64,000 nucleotides of DNA from Bacillus sp. RO1 (lineage in GTDB: Bacteria > Bacillota > Bacilli > Bacillales > Bacillaceae_I). Position 1 is the stretch's first letter; each line of letters opens with the position of its first letter. The stretch is taken from the NCBI RefSeq assembly GCF_012524115.1, contig NZ_JAAZWB010000088.1, forward strand, positions 29,680 to 93,679, read 5' to 3'. Position numbers and translations under genes: made by a program. Below, in pieces: positions 43,475-53,119 of the stretch. The notes beneath the pieces are model-generated. The model ran no database searches, was not told the DNA's origin, and saw nothing but the letters and a program-made list of their open reading frames with translations.

Positions 43475-46400
43475 TTATTTTAATAGACTTGCAAGGTGTT
43501 CAGCAACTTCAACAGAAACTGCATTCTTACCACCGAGTATAGTCAAAGTTTCCACGCCTTCTTCTTCGATAAATGTCGCTAAGTCAGCATGTACGGATTT
43601 CCCTACAAGCAGGATTCCTGTGCTTTCTTTAGCAGCAAGTGCCGCACCGGAAAGTGCATCGGCGAAGTGGTTACCAGTTGCAACATAGAAGTGTGTTGCA
43701 CCTTCGTTAAAGTGTTTCGCAATTTCAACAGAAGTCTGGTACTTCGTTTTTCCGGAGACTCTTTCTGGATTCGGAAGCTTAGCAGCAACTTCAGCAGATA
43801 CTGCTGCTGTTCCACCAACTACTACCGTATTTTCCACACCTAAGTCAGCAATCGCTTTTTCAGTAGCTGCAGGCAGGTTAGTAGGAGTTGTCAATAGAAT
43901 CGGCATTCCTTTATCACCTGCATATGAAGCAACAGATAGAGCATCAGCAAAGTGGTTACCGTTTACAACTACCGCTTCAGTAGCACCATCAGGAGCAACT
44001 TCATGAGCAATTGCTACAGCTGTTTCAAACTTACTCTTACCAGATAAACGCTCAACAGTAATACCTTCCGCTTCAAGCGTTTCTTCAACATCTGCGCTTA
44101 CTGCACCAGTTCCACCAAGGATATAGACTGTAGTAGCGCCAAGACGCTCAATTTCAGCCATCGTAATATCTGGTAAAGCGGCAGTTCTTGTTAATAGCAT
44201 TGGAGCATCGAATTTTTTAGCCAAAGGAATACCAGCTAAAGCATCCGCGTAGTTGTCATGACGTGCAAGTACAACAACATCGGAAGACTCGAAGCCTTCT
44301 TCACTAACTTGAACAGAAGTCTCAAGACTGTTAGCTCCAGAAATACGATCTACCATATTTCTATTAATAACAATTTCTTCTTCTGTTACATTACCAGCAA
44401 GGTCGACTAATTCCAAATGGAATACATTTTCACCAGGCTCAAGAGAAACCATAGTGGAAACTTCCGTGCTGTAAGGTACCATATCATAACCAGGCATTTC
44501 GTTAAAGAATTCTTCACTTCCATTTACGAAGTATCTTAATTCTTCGGCATTGTCAGAAAGTTTAGCAGTCAACTTAACTGAATCCACATCACTTCCAACC
44601 TCTGTATCTACATCTACTTCCAATACTGGAGCAGTTGTATCAACGAAAATCATACGGCTGTTAGATAAGGAATGCTCGTTTCCAGCAGCGTCGATTGCAA
44701 CTAGATTAATAGGGTTTGCACCATCTTCAAATGTAACGATTGTGCTGAAAGTATAGACGGACTTTTCTTCATCCCAACCTAATTCAGCTTCTTGACCATT
44801 CACTGTAAATTCAACGATTTCTGTTTCATCGGAAATTGTACCCGCAACTTCTACTTCACTAGTGTTGTGAACAGAGAATGTTGCAGGAGTTAGTACTGTA
44901 ATAACAGGGTTCGCATCATCGTTCACTCCCGCTTCAACAGCTTCAGAAACGTTTCCTGCATTATCCACTGCCACTACTGTTACATTTCCGACAGGAAGAC
45001 CATTTTCGAACTCATACATTTCAGTATCTCCCGGTAAGATGAACAAGGACTCTCCATCTACCAATACTTCGATGTAAGACAAGCCTGAAAGCTCATCAGC
45101 AGCATTCAAGGATAAGACTTTTCCATCTACAGATGCTTCTAATGTAGGTGCTACAGTATCAACAATAACTGGAACAAGGAATTGTTGTGCATCTTTTCCT
45201 GGATAGTCGATTGTTGGTGCAATCTCATAGTAGTACATGCCGTCTGCTACTACTTGTTTGTTCACTTTCCCGTCCCAGGCAAAAGCAGCTTTAAGCGTAG
45301 CCATAGGATTAAGTGCTCTATCATAGTAATTCTTTCTTACGTTTTTCTCAGATCTGATTGTTCGTAAGTGTTTTTTATTCTCATCAAGAACATTGTACTT
45401 AACTTCTTTCGCATTTCTTAGGAAAGAAAGGTAAGGAATAATTTGATCTTGCTCACCATCACCGTTAGGAGAAATAGCAATTCTTGCTTTCTCATTCTTT
45501 TCAGTGAATGGATTGAATCCTAGGTAATAATATTCTTCACCTTTCGCATAAAGCATAGCAGCTGCTTCATAGAAAGAGTTGTGATCATCATAAGCAAGCT
45601 CGTCCAATACAGGTGCAGCATTCCAGTCACCATTGAAACCTACATATGGTAATGTCAGCTCAGGAAGTGCTTCGTTGTAAAGTGATACATATCCTTCAAC
45701 AAAGTAACCGTTAGGGAAAACTGTCTCAGGGTCTACATATGCACTCGCATTTCTATTTAATACCTTGGCATTAGCTAAGTTGATTTCCACAACAAATTCT
45801 ACCGATCCATTTGCAGGGATTTCAACATTTGTATTCCCACCATTGATCGTAACGACTGCCCCATCAAGTTCTTGGGCTTCCAATACATTCGCATCATATC
45901 CCAATTGGCCGAATAGAGCCAAATCTGTTTGTACATTAGCTGATACATCATAACTTACAGCCTCATCTGTAAAGTTTTCAGCTTTTAGTGTAAAACTGAT
46001 TTGATCATTTACTTCTTTAAGTGCAACCTTTGCTTCTCCTGTATTTTTCTCTGTAACCACTACAGGAGTGCTTAAAGCAGCATGGAGTTGCATAAGTCCT
46101 GCACCTTGACGTCTAGGGGAATAAGGGTTGTCAAATCCGAAGATACCTTGGATTCTCCCTTTGTCCTGAACTGGAGATGCAGTATTCATCATGATATTCT
46201 TAGCAAGTTCAACACGATCTTTGCCATCTAGTGCAAATTCTTCATCAACGCGTTGAAGGACGATGGCAGATCCACCTGCTACATGTGGAGCAGCCATGGA
46301 AGTACCACTTTTCACTCCATATTGGTTGTCCTGGATAGTGGAATAGATATTTCCACCTGGTGCTGTAATTTCAGGTTTGAAATCTAGGTTTGGAGTTAGA

Positions 46401-48061
46401 CCCCAAGACGTGAAATCAGACATTTTTCCAGCAGTCGGGTTAGGAGCTGTCGTTTCCATTCCAGTGAAGGAAAGTGTCACTTCAACACCCTCTGCAATCT
46501 TAGAAGCCAATAGCTCTCCATCTACTTTCAGCATGAACAACTGAGGTATTTGGATACCATCGGCTGTAGCCATGTTTACATAACCTTCAGAATGGTTATA
46601 GACAATAACACCCGCCGCACCAGCGTCTTGTGCATTGAATGCAGTATCAGTAAACGTGTTCCCACGTTTAACTAGTACGAATTTACCTTCGTAATCACCA
46701 TTTTCCCAGTCAGCTTTCACACCAATTTTGCTACCACCGACGTGGACAAGGTCAAATGTTTCTTCTTCAAGACTATTAGGATGCACACTGCTAGCAGAAA
46801 GGTATGGATGAATGTCCCCTTCCTCTCCGTCAAAAGAAGATTGAGCTGCATCAAGGTCGATAAAGCTGTTGTCAAGGGAAGCTACCTGTAAAGAATCGTA
46901 GGATAAACCAGGTGCCCCGACAACTCCAACATCTGGATTAGAAGCATAAGGGTTGTAGAACCCGTTACCCAAGTGAGCAGAGTTACCTGCCGAAATGGCC
47001 ATAACCACACCATTTTCCACCGCTCTTGCAATAGCTTGTTGTTCAGGATTGTTGGCATCTACGAAAGAAGCCGTGGAACCTAAACTCATGTTGATGACAT
47101 CAGCACCAAGGATGATTGAGTCATCGATTGCTTTGATATAGATATCGCCCCAAGTGGATCCCATGTCAGGATCGTTTCCGAAAACCTTTAACGCTAATAG
47201 TTGCGCTTCAGGAGCAACTCCTTTAATACCACCGTTTTCCTCATCACCGTTTGCTCCTGCAGTTCCTGCTACGTGCATACCATGATGAGAAGCACCAGGT
47301 CCAAGGTCCAGGATTTCCTGGTTCTTATCCATATAGTTATAGCCGTAAGGAACTTTTGCAGTATGGTACATACCAGGCAGGTCATTGTCCGAAATGAAGC
47401 CTTTCACTGCTTCTTTAGATAATGCAGCTGAAGAGTCATCCGTTAAAACCATGTCTTTATGACTAGGGTCAACACCTGTATCGATGATACCAATGATCAT
47501 TCCTTCACCGTCATAGCCGTATTCGTCCCAAGCCATTTGGGCTTCTACAAGCTCTTTACTGTATTTCATGTTCGGCTCTTCCACTGGACGTTGGTACTCT
47601 GTAGCAATCGTCACTTTGGAAACACCTGAAATTTTCTCGATTTCAGCGATTCTGCCATATTCGACAACTCCACTGAATCCGTTGAAAGCAGTCGTGAAGC
47701 TTTCTTTGAAGTCCACTTTTAACCTTTTGGAGCTTAACTGGCTTTTAACTGCTTCTTGAGCAGATAAAGCTTTGTTTTGAAGTTCTATTTTCTTCGCTTC
47801 AGAAAGGTCAGCATATTTTTTTCCTTCTTTTGTTGCATATTCTATTGCCGGTGCACCTTCCACCTGTACAATAATACGCACCTTATCGTCTAATTTGTAC
47901 TGCTCTTTTTCAGCTTCCGCTTTAGTCAAAGCGAGTTCGCCGTTCTTCGTCGTAACAGGCTTTGTTCTATCAGGTGCTGTTAATGGCGAAGCAGCCAAAG
48001 CAGCATTAGAGAACACCAAAAGAAAGACCATCATTAACATAAGTATTTTCTTAACGTTCAA
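43475..48061 (-). CDS. Large cell-wall-bound S8 subtilisin-like protease (Vpr-type) with three CWB2 repeats
   Basis: A 1528-residue exported serine protease. Order: signal peptide (1-23), inhibitor I9 propeptide (~45-160), S8 catalytic domain with Asp in GIIDTGVDPSHKD, His in HGMHVAGTAGANG and Ser in GTSMAAPHVAG, with a PA domain inserted before the Ser. Then Fn3- and Ig-like beta domains, and three cell-wall-binding type 2 repeats at the C-terminus (RISGANSLETSV, RLSGKSKFETAV, RVSGKTKYQTSV). The start is TTG 48061 preceded by AGGGGG. Vpr of B. subtilis lacks the CWB2 tail and is about half as long. It probably acts at the cell surface. Confidence 0.92.
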   Translation of the reverse strand: MNVKKILMLMMVFLLVFSNAALAASPLTAPDRTKPVTTKNGELALTKAEAEKEQYKLDDKVRIIVQVEGAPAIEYATKEGKKYADLSEAKKIELQNKALSAQEAVKSQLSSKRLKVDFKESFTTAFNGFSGVVEYGRIAEIEKISGVSKVTIATEYQRPVEEPNMKYSKELVEAQMAWDEYGYDGEGMIIGIIDTGVDPSHKDMVLTDDSSAALSKEAVKGFISDNDLPGMYHTAKVPYGYNYMDKNQEILDLGPGASHHGMHVAGTAGANGDEENGGIKGVAPEAQLLALKVFGNDPDMGSTWGDIYIKAIDDSIILGADVINMSLGSTASFVDANNPEQQAIARAVENGVVMAISAGNSAHLGNGFYNPYASNPDVGVVGAPGLSYDSLQVASLDNSFIDLDAAQSSFDGEEGDIHPYLSASSVHPNSLEEETFDLVHVGGSKIGVKADWENGDYEGKFVLVKRGNTFTDTAFNAQDAGAAGVIVYNHSEGYVNMATADGIQIPQLFMLKVDGELLASKIAEGVEVTLSFTGMETTAPNPTAGKMSDFTSWGLTPNLDFKPEITAPGGNIYSTIQDNQYGVKSGTSMAAPHVAGGSAIVLQRVDEEFALDGKDRVELAKNIMMNTASPVQDKGRIQGIFGFDNPYSPRRQGAGLMQLHAALSTPVVVTEKNTGEAKVALKEVNDQISFTLKAENFTDEAVSYDVSANVQTDLALFGQLGYDANVLEAQELDGAVVTINGGNTNVEIPANGSVEFVVEINLANAKVLNRNASAYVDPETVFPNGYFVEGYVSLYNEALPELTLPYVGFNGDWNAAPVLDELAYDDHNSFYEAAAMLYAKGEEYYYLGFNPFTEKNEKARIAISPNGDGEQDQIIPYLSFLRNAKEVKYNVLDENKKHLRTIRSEKNVRKNYYDRALNPMATLKAAFAWDGKVNKQVVADGMYYYEIAPTIDYPGKDAQQFLVPVIVDTVAPTLEASVDGKVLSLNAADELSGLSYIEVLVDGESLFILPGDTEMYEFENGLPVGNVTVVAVDNAGNVSEAVEAGVNDDANPVITVLTPATFSVHNTSEVEVAGTISDETEIVEFTVNGQEAELGWDEEKSVYTFSTIVTFEDGANPINLVAIDAAGNEHSLSNSRMIFVDTTAPVLEVDVDTEVGSDVDSVKLTAKLSDNAEELRYFVNGSEEFFNEMPGYDMVPYSTEVSTMVSLEPGENVFHLELVDLAGNVTEEEIVINRNMVDRISGANSLETSVQVSEEGFESSDVVVLARHDNYADALAGIPLAKKFDAPMLLTRTAALPDITMAEIERLGATTVYILGGTGAVSADVEETLEAEGITVERLSGKSKFETAVAIAHEVAPDGATEAVVVNGNHFADALSVASYAGDKGMPILLTTPTNLPAATEKAIADLGVENTVVVGGTAAVSAEVAAKLPNPERVSGKTKYQTSVEIAKHFNEGATHFYVATGNHFADALSGAALAAKESTGILLVGKSVHADLATFIEEEGVETLTILGGKNAVSVEVAEHLASLLK

Positions 48062-48466
48062 CTTTTTTCCCCCTATCGAAAATTGAAAATAATCTGCAAC
48101 TCTCTAGTTCTATAAACCTACAATCCTATGTATAAAGATATATAGGTACTAGACTACAAATGTTTAGATCATTCCCCTCCCCATTTTTTATTTTTACTAT
48201 TACAGTTTAGTGCCAATTTACTAAATAGTCAAACTATTTATTTCTCTTTTTTTACATTTTCTTCTCTAATTTTACAATATTACAATTATTTTATTGACTA
48301 TCATGTAGAAATACCCAATTTAATAGAATGTTGATTATATCTCTTTTTTGGTTTTAATAATATGACAATAGGGTAAAGGTAGAATAAACAATATTTTCGC
48401 AAATACAATCATAGTTTTTCACTATTACTCATAGAATGATAGAAACGATGTCAGAGGGGGATTTTT
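48062..48466. other. AT-rich intergenic region
   Basis: A 405-bp, very AT-rich gap between the divergent subtilase gene and the small membrane protein gene. It must hold both promoters. TTGATT with TTAATA 17 nt later (near 48331-48359) is a weak candidate, but I see no convincing promoter, repeat or RNA. Confidence 0.4.
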
Positions 48467-48856
48467 ATGGCTGTAATCACCAACAAAGTATTTCCATTTT
48501 TAAAAAATATCAGGAATTATAGCTTCGCTACAAAAACCTCGAAACACTTCAAAGAGTGGAACTGGGATGAACTTAATGCCGTCATGAATGGATATGGTTT
48601 TCGATTAATTTTTCTTACTTGCCTAAGCCCGCTTTTAACCATTATTCCTGCATTTGTTTTCAAATTGGCTATAGATACCACTTCAATTGTTGGTTACATG
48701 CTCACAATTATACTAATTATCCCATGGATACTCATTCCCTTCCTATTCATTCAGCATATTACCAACCGCTCAAAGGTTGGGAAAATTATCTCATACATAT
48801 TCATCGGTATTTTAATTGTGTCATTTATACTTTGGATAAATGCAATTACTATCTAG
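48467..48856 (+). CDS. Small membrane protein of unknown function
   Basis: A 129-residue protein with a strong ribosome-binding site (agaggggg) before ATG 48467. The first ~45 residues are charged and probably cytoplasmic; three hydrophobic segments follow (about residues 45-65, 72-92 and 103-125). I recognise no family. It stands alone and ends in a strong bidirectional terminator. Confidence 0.6.
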   Translation: MAVITNKVFPFLKNIRNYSFATKTSKHFKEWNWDELNAVMNGYGFRLIFLTCLSPLLTIIPAFVFKLAIDTTSIVGYMLTIILIIPWILIPFLFIQHITNRSKVGKIISYIFIGILIVSFILWINAITI

Positions 48857-48890
48857 TGCAAATTAGAATTAGTTTTTAAAATGATATAGA

Positions 48891-48943
48891 AAAAAACTTG
48901 CAGCAAAGCTTAGACTTTTAAGCTTTGGTCTGCAAGTTTTTTT
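48891..48943. terminator. Bidirectional terminator
   Basis: AAAAACTTGCAG...CTGCAAGTTTTT with an inner AAAGCTTA/TAAGCTTT stem lies between convergent genes and is flanked by A and T runs. Confidence 0.9.
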
Positions 48944-48949
48944 GTTACA

Positions 48950-49753
48950 TCAGCCTTCTTCAATACTAAATAAGCGAAGAATGTAGTTAGCCCAGATTAG
49001 ATGCCCTTTCTCATTTGGAAGAATAGTATCTGGAATTATGTACTCTAAAAATTCATCTGAGTGATAATCAGGCCAGTTGTTATTCCAATGGTCAATATAG
49101 AATAGTTCCTGCTCCTTTGCCACATTCTTTAATTTTTCTACTTCTGTAGGATAATAAATAGCCTTATGGAGGGGCTGTGCAGGCTGAAGAAAGATGAAGA
49201 CATCTGTATTCAATAATTTAATGTCATCGATCATTGTTGAGATATGATTCAGGGATTGTTCGATATCTATGATGCCATTGCTTTCTAACAGGAATGGTTC
49301 TAAAATTACAAAATCCGGTGTAACGGTCAAATTTTTGTTGATTAGATCATTACTAATGACCTCCTCTGTAGTAGCTCCACCTGGAATATCAATTATTGTT
49401 ATATTAAACAACCTTTCATATGTATGTTCCATCTTTTCTTTAAACATGGTACTCCAAGACTGCTCTCCTGCTATTGTATATTCCGATCCAATGATAACTA
49501 ATTCAATTTCTTCATCTTTATTAAATTTTTCAATAATAAATTCTGCACTTTCTGATGGGAGATTGGAAAAGTCATCTACTGTCATTTTATTTTCTTCTAA
49601 TTCAGCCTCTTTTTCACTTTTGGCCGCACCGCCTACTAACAAATGTGCTTCTTCTCTATCTACAGCTGAAGCCAATTTGTCATTCCAATGAAAATTCCCG
49701 TATACTAGCGCACTAAAACAAACTAAAATCACTAGTGTCAAAATTAATCTCAT
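48950..49753 (-). CDS. Membrane-anchored SGNH/GDSL-type hydrolase
   Basis: A 267-residue protein with one N-terminal membrane segment (RLILTLVILVCFSALVYG) and an extracellular domain. The conserved block I (LVIIGSEYT) has Ser in the GDSL position with altered neighbours; DFVILEPF and the C-terminal LPNEKGHLIWAN (the Asp/Asn-x-x-His block) follow the SGNH pattern. Such enzymes remove or add O-acyl groups on polysaccharides. It is divergent from the LCP gene at 49907. Family assignment is moderate. Confidence 0.72.
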   Translation of the reverse strand: MRLILTLVILVCFSALVYGNFHWNDKLASAVDREEAHLLVGGAAKSEKEAELEENKMTVDDFSNLPSESAEFIIEKFNKDEEIELVIIGSEYTIAGEQSWSTMFKEKMEHTYERLFNITIIDIPGGATTEEVISNDLINKNLTVTPDFVILEPFLLESNGIIDIEQSLNHISTMIDDIKLLNTDVFIFLQPAQPLHKAIYYPTEVEKLKNVAKEQELFYIDHWNNNWPDYHSDEFLEYIIPDTILPNEKGHLIWANYILRLFSIEEG

Positions 49754-49906
49754 CTATTACCACCTCATAACAAATATACTATAACCTCTGACCATTTTAT
49801 ATAATTAGTTACATTTCTAACAACAATTGTCTATTTATGTATTGTACAAAAATAATAAACACCCTATAATCAAAAAATAAGACTATGAAGCTGAAGGAAG
49901 AGTGCA

Positions 49907-50833
49907 ATGCTAAAAAAGAAATGGTTTGTCCTTTTAATGAGTATTATTGGCATCGTAACAATTAGTTTAGGAATTTTCACCTATAGTGTATACAAGTCAC
50001 TGGAAAACACGGCAACTTCTATGCATTCTCCGTTGGAACGTTCTAATTCGGATAAACGAACTTCGGAAATAGACTTCAAAAAGAGAGATCCATTATCTTT
50101 TTTAATTCTTGGAGTAGACGAACGAACTGGAGATAAAGGCCGCTCGGATTCCATGATTCTCTTGACAGTAAACCCAAATAAAAAGTCCATACAAATGGTT
50201 AGCATCCCCCGTGATACAAGAACAGAAATAATCGGGAAAGGGTTTGAAGACAAGATTAATCATGCCTATGCCTTTGGAGGACCGGAAATGTCTATTGCCA
50301 CAATAGAGAATTTCTTGGATATCCCAGTTGATTACTTCATACAAGTAAATATGGAAAGTTTTAAAGATATAGTAGATGCTGTCGGTGGGGTTACGATAAA
50401 TAACAAACTAGAATTCAGCCAAAATGGCCACCATTTTCCGTTGGGAGAAATTGAATTAAACGGGGAAGAAGCCCTTAGCTTTTCTCGAATGCGTTCACTT
50501 GATAGCGATTTTGGCCGTCAACAAAGACAGCGTGATGTTATTCAAGGTGTTATTAATAAAGGTGCGAACATTTCATCCATCACAAAAATTGATGATATTC
50601 TAGATGTCCTCGGATCGAACGTACGCACTAATTTGACCTTTGATGAAATGGTTGATATTCAGACCAACTATAAAGATGCAAGGCATAATCTTACTCAATA
50701 TCAAATAACAGGTTCGGGAACTAGAATTGATAATATTTATTACTTAATAGTACCAGAAGAAGAACGTCTCTCCATCTCAAAACAATTAAAAGAACACCTA
50801 GAACTTGATTCTCAAGTTGCGAACAATAACTAA
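49907..50833 (+). CDS. LytR-CpsA-Psr (LCP) family protein
   Basis: A 308-residue LCP enzyme with one N-terminal transmembrane helix (~residues 6-28). Conserved sites: FLILGVDERTGDKGRSDSM, MVSIPRDTRTEI, INHAYAFGG and FGRQQRQRDVIQG. It is paralogous to the LCP protein at 23184. Being next to CpsB- and sortase-type genes, it probably attaches a capsular or secondary wall glycan to peptidoglycan. Confidence 0.92.
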   Translation: MLKKKWFVLLMSIIGIVTISLGIFTYSVYKSLENTATSMHSPLERSNSDKRTSEIDFKKRDPLSFLILGVDERTGDKGRSDSMILLTVNPNKKSIQMVSIPRDTRTEIIGKGFEDKINHAYAFGGPEMSIATIENFLDIPVDYFIQVNMESFKDIVDAVGGVTINNKLEFSQNGHHFPLGEIELNGEEALSFSRMRSLDSDFGRQQRQRDVIQGVINKGANISSITKIDDILDVLGSNVRTNLTFDEMVDIQTNYKDARHNLTQYQITGSGTRIDNIYYLIVPEEERLSISKQLKEHLELDSQVANNN

Positions 50834-50835
50834 TG

Positions 50836-50873
50836 AAAAGAGGGCTCCCTAATAGCGGAAGCCCTCTTTAATA
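50836..50873. terminator. Terminator between LCP and CpsB genes
   Basis: AAGAGGGCT and AGCCCTCTT form a 9-bp stem followed by TAATATTT; convergent genes on both sides. Confidence 0.85.
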
Positions 50874-50889
50874 TTTAAAATATCTAAAA

Positions 50890-51660
50890 TCAACCTAAAA
50901 GTCCGAATAACTTTTTCTTTTTAATTCTCTCAGGAATTTCTTTCATCATCATCGATCCTTCTACTAGCAGTTCCGCATTCTCCATTAAGAGATACTTTGC
51001 CTCTGACCCACATTCTTTCTCTATGACTTTGAATGCTTCAGCCATCTGGAAACTTCTACTCTTAAGGTTATGCGCATCTGATGCAACAAGATGGGTAAGA
51101 TTAGCGTCAATCAAATCTAAAGAAAACTTTTTAATCTTTTTCCCGAACTTCCCAGCTACACTCGAAGCTGTCACTTGTGTACATGCGCCTTTTTTTACTA
51201 ATTGGTATAGCTTTTCAGGGTTTTCTATCAATTCTGCATTGCGCTCTGGGTGAACGATGATAGGTGTCAAACCCTTTAATTGAACATCATAAATAATTTT
51301 TTCCGTATAAAGTGGCACCTGGCTAGAAGGAAGTTCAATGAATACATATCTATCTGTATTGTTTATTGTAAGTAGTTCATTTCTCTCGTACTGATCCAAT
51401 AGTTCACCTGAAATGCGGCACTCTTGTCCAGGCAGGATGGTTATGTCAATACCTTCCTTTTCCAAGCGGTCATTAAGCTCCTTGACCTTCTCTAAAATTT
51501 CTTCTTTTGAATTCATATATTGCCCATTATTATGGTGAGGAGTTGCAACTATTTTTCTTATACCCTCTTTTGCAGCAGCCCTGGCCATCTCTAAGCTCTC
51601 GGTCATATGCCTTGCTCCATCATCCACAGCCGGAAGTATATGACAATGAACATCAATCAT
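50890..51660 (-). CDS. CpsB/CapC-type tyrosine phosphatase (PHP domain, YwqE-like)
   Basis: A 256-residue metal-dependent protein tyrosine phosphatase of the PHP superfamily. Metal ligands are visible in MIDVHCHILPAVDDGARH, VATPHHNNGQY, IIVHPERNAEL and VASDAHN. These enzymes reverse autophosphorylation of a BY-kinase that controls polysaccharide export; no kinase gene is visible in this window. Confidence 0.93.
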   Translation of the reverse strand: MIDVHCHILPAVDDGARHMTESLEMARAAAKEGIRKIVATPHHNNGQYMNSKEEILEKVKELNDRLEKEGIDITILPGQECRISGELLDQYERNELLTINNTDRYVFIELPSSQVPLYTEKIIYDVQLKGLTPIIVHPERNAELIENPEKLYQLVKKGACTQVTASSVAGKFGKKIKKFSLDLIDANLTHLVASDAHNLKSRSFQMAEAFKVIEKECGSEAKYLLMENAELLVEGSMMMKEIPERIKKKKLFGLLG

Positions 51661-51976
51661 TATTTCCCCTCCAAATATAGTACTTTTGCACCATCCATCG
51701 TTCTTTATATCGATAACTATTATATTATCATAGAAGAGAAACCTTGAGAACGGGTGAATTTTGTCGAATTAAGTAGAGTCAGCATTATTCTTACTTTTCG
51801 CTTAAATGCTAGATATAGAAATTATTATATTAATATAAATAAATATTCATTATTCATTCTATATTACGCATAATTTCGATAATAAAAGCTTTTTATAAAT
51901 AACTACTTTTATACTATTAATAATTTTTGCGGTTTGCCGATAGAAGAAAAAATAAAAAACACCTCAATGGGTGTCC
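51661..51976. other. AT-rich intergenic region
   Basis: A 316-bp gap upstream of the CpsB-type gene. It is strongly AT-rich, contains the terminator of the sortase gene at its right end, and otherwise shows no gene or repeat that I can support. Confidence 0.4.
51950..51975 (-). terminator. Terminator after the sortase gene
   Basis: ACACC-CATTGA-GGTGT followed by six T on the minus strand, immediately past the stop. Confidence 0.75.
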
Positions 51977-52582
51977 TCATCTTGAATCAACAGGTTTCGC
52001 ATATAAAATATATCTTTCAGGCGCCGCTCCAGTAAGGGTAAAGGGATAGCATGTGGTTAGGAGCAGATCCTCCTTTTCCTTTTGTAAGGTAATAACTGTT
52101 CTATCATCTTCATCTACTATCTTAGAATCATAGATTTCATACATATATTCCCCGTATGGCATATTCACATAGAATTTATCACCGATTTCCAGTTCTCCCA
52201 AGCGAAGGAAAACAGTATCTCTGTGGCCGGAAAACACGATTTGTCCCTCTTCACCTGGAAAAGATGCACCTTTAAAGTGGCCTACTCCCTTTTCCAGCTC
52301 TGCAGGGTCCGTTCCTTCAACAATCGGCAATTCCGCTTCAAGTCTTGGAATTTTCAACAGTCCTACTACCTCTCCAATTTCAGGTGCAAAATCATCAGGT
52401 TTTTTCGGGCGTTCTTTTTTATCTGGTACGTCTTTACCGCCCATTCCCTTAGTGATCGAAACCGCATCTTTAAGGGCCGCCTCCGTTTTTCTATCCATGC
52501 TAATTTTTTCAAATAGGCCGTAGCCAATAAAGGAAATACCGGTTAAGACAAACAGAACAGCCACTATCATTCCCTTTTTCAA
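51977..52582 (-). CDS. srtD: Class D sortase
   Basis: A 201-residue transpeptidase with an N-terminal membrane anchor (~residues 5-25) and a Lys/Pro-rich linker. The catalytic triad is visible: His in VFSGHRDTVF, Cys in LLLTTCYPF and Arg in APERYILYA. It anchors LPxTG-type proteins to the wall or to pilin. I see no LPxTG substrate gene beside it. Confidence 0.92.
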   Translation of the reverse strand: MKKGMIVAVLFVLTGISFIGYGLFEKISMDRKTEAALKDAVSITKGMGGKDVPDKKERPKKPDDFAPEIGEVVGLLKIPRLEAELPIVEGTDPAELEKGVGHFKGASFPGEEGQIVFSGHRDTVFLRLGELEIGDKFYVNMPYGEYMYEIYDSKIVDEDDRTVITLQKEKEDLLLTTCYPFTLTGAAPERYILYAKPVDSR

Positions 52583-52669
52583 AGTTTACTGTCACCTCTT
52601 AAATATTTTTTCTTCTCTACTTATTTTACCTAATTTTAGAAAAACATCAACTGCACAGAATCTGACAAA

Positions 52670-52987
52670 TTATAATAATTTCCCAAAAACACCAGACATG
52701 TTCCTCATCATGATAGGCAAAAACGCAGCAATAAAATGAAGGCACAATAAGGCAAAGTAATAGAATTTAACTTTCGCCAACTTAAACACAAGCGGAATAA
52801 TGACCAAAAGAATTCCCGCGACGCTGATCATGGAATAAATCATGGTACCTTGAGCTTCCCCATAGGTGACAAGTAAATAAAAGAATCCCACAATACTGAT
52901 ATTATAAATTAAAAATAATAGCGATAGTGCAAAACAGATAAAGTTGATGAAACGCTTAAATATGGATTGCCAATCGATTTTTTTCAT
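52670..52987 (-). CDS. Small polytopic membrane protein of unknown function
   Basis: A 105-residue protein with three hydrophobic helices (about residues 14-35, 47-65 and 74-92) and a short charged N-terminus (MKKIDWQSIFKR). It has a ggggg-type ribosome-binding site upstream of ATG 52987. It lies 87 bp from the sortase gene on the same strand. No family recognised. Confidence 0.55.
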   Translation of the reverse strand: MKKIDWQSIFKRFINFICFALSLLFLIYNISIVGFFYLLVTYGEAQGTMIYSMISVAGILLVIIPLVFKLAKVKFYYFALLCLHFIAAFLPIMMRNMSGVFGKLL

Positions 52988-53119
52988 TCATCTTTCCCCC
53001 TATAAATCAACATTCTTTTATCTTTCTATTAATTTCGATATATAAGTACATTTTCCCTGTTTTTTTCCTTATTTTTAGAAATAAATGTCGAAATAAAAAG
53101 ACCCCTAGCAAGGGGCTCC

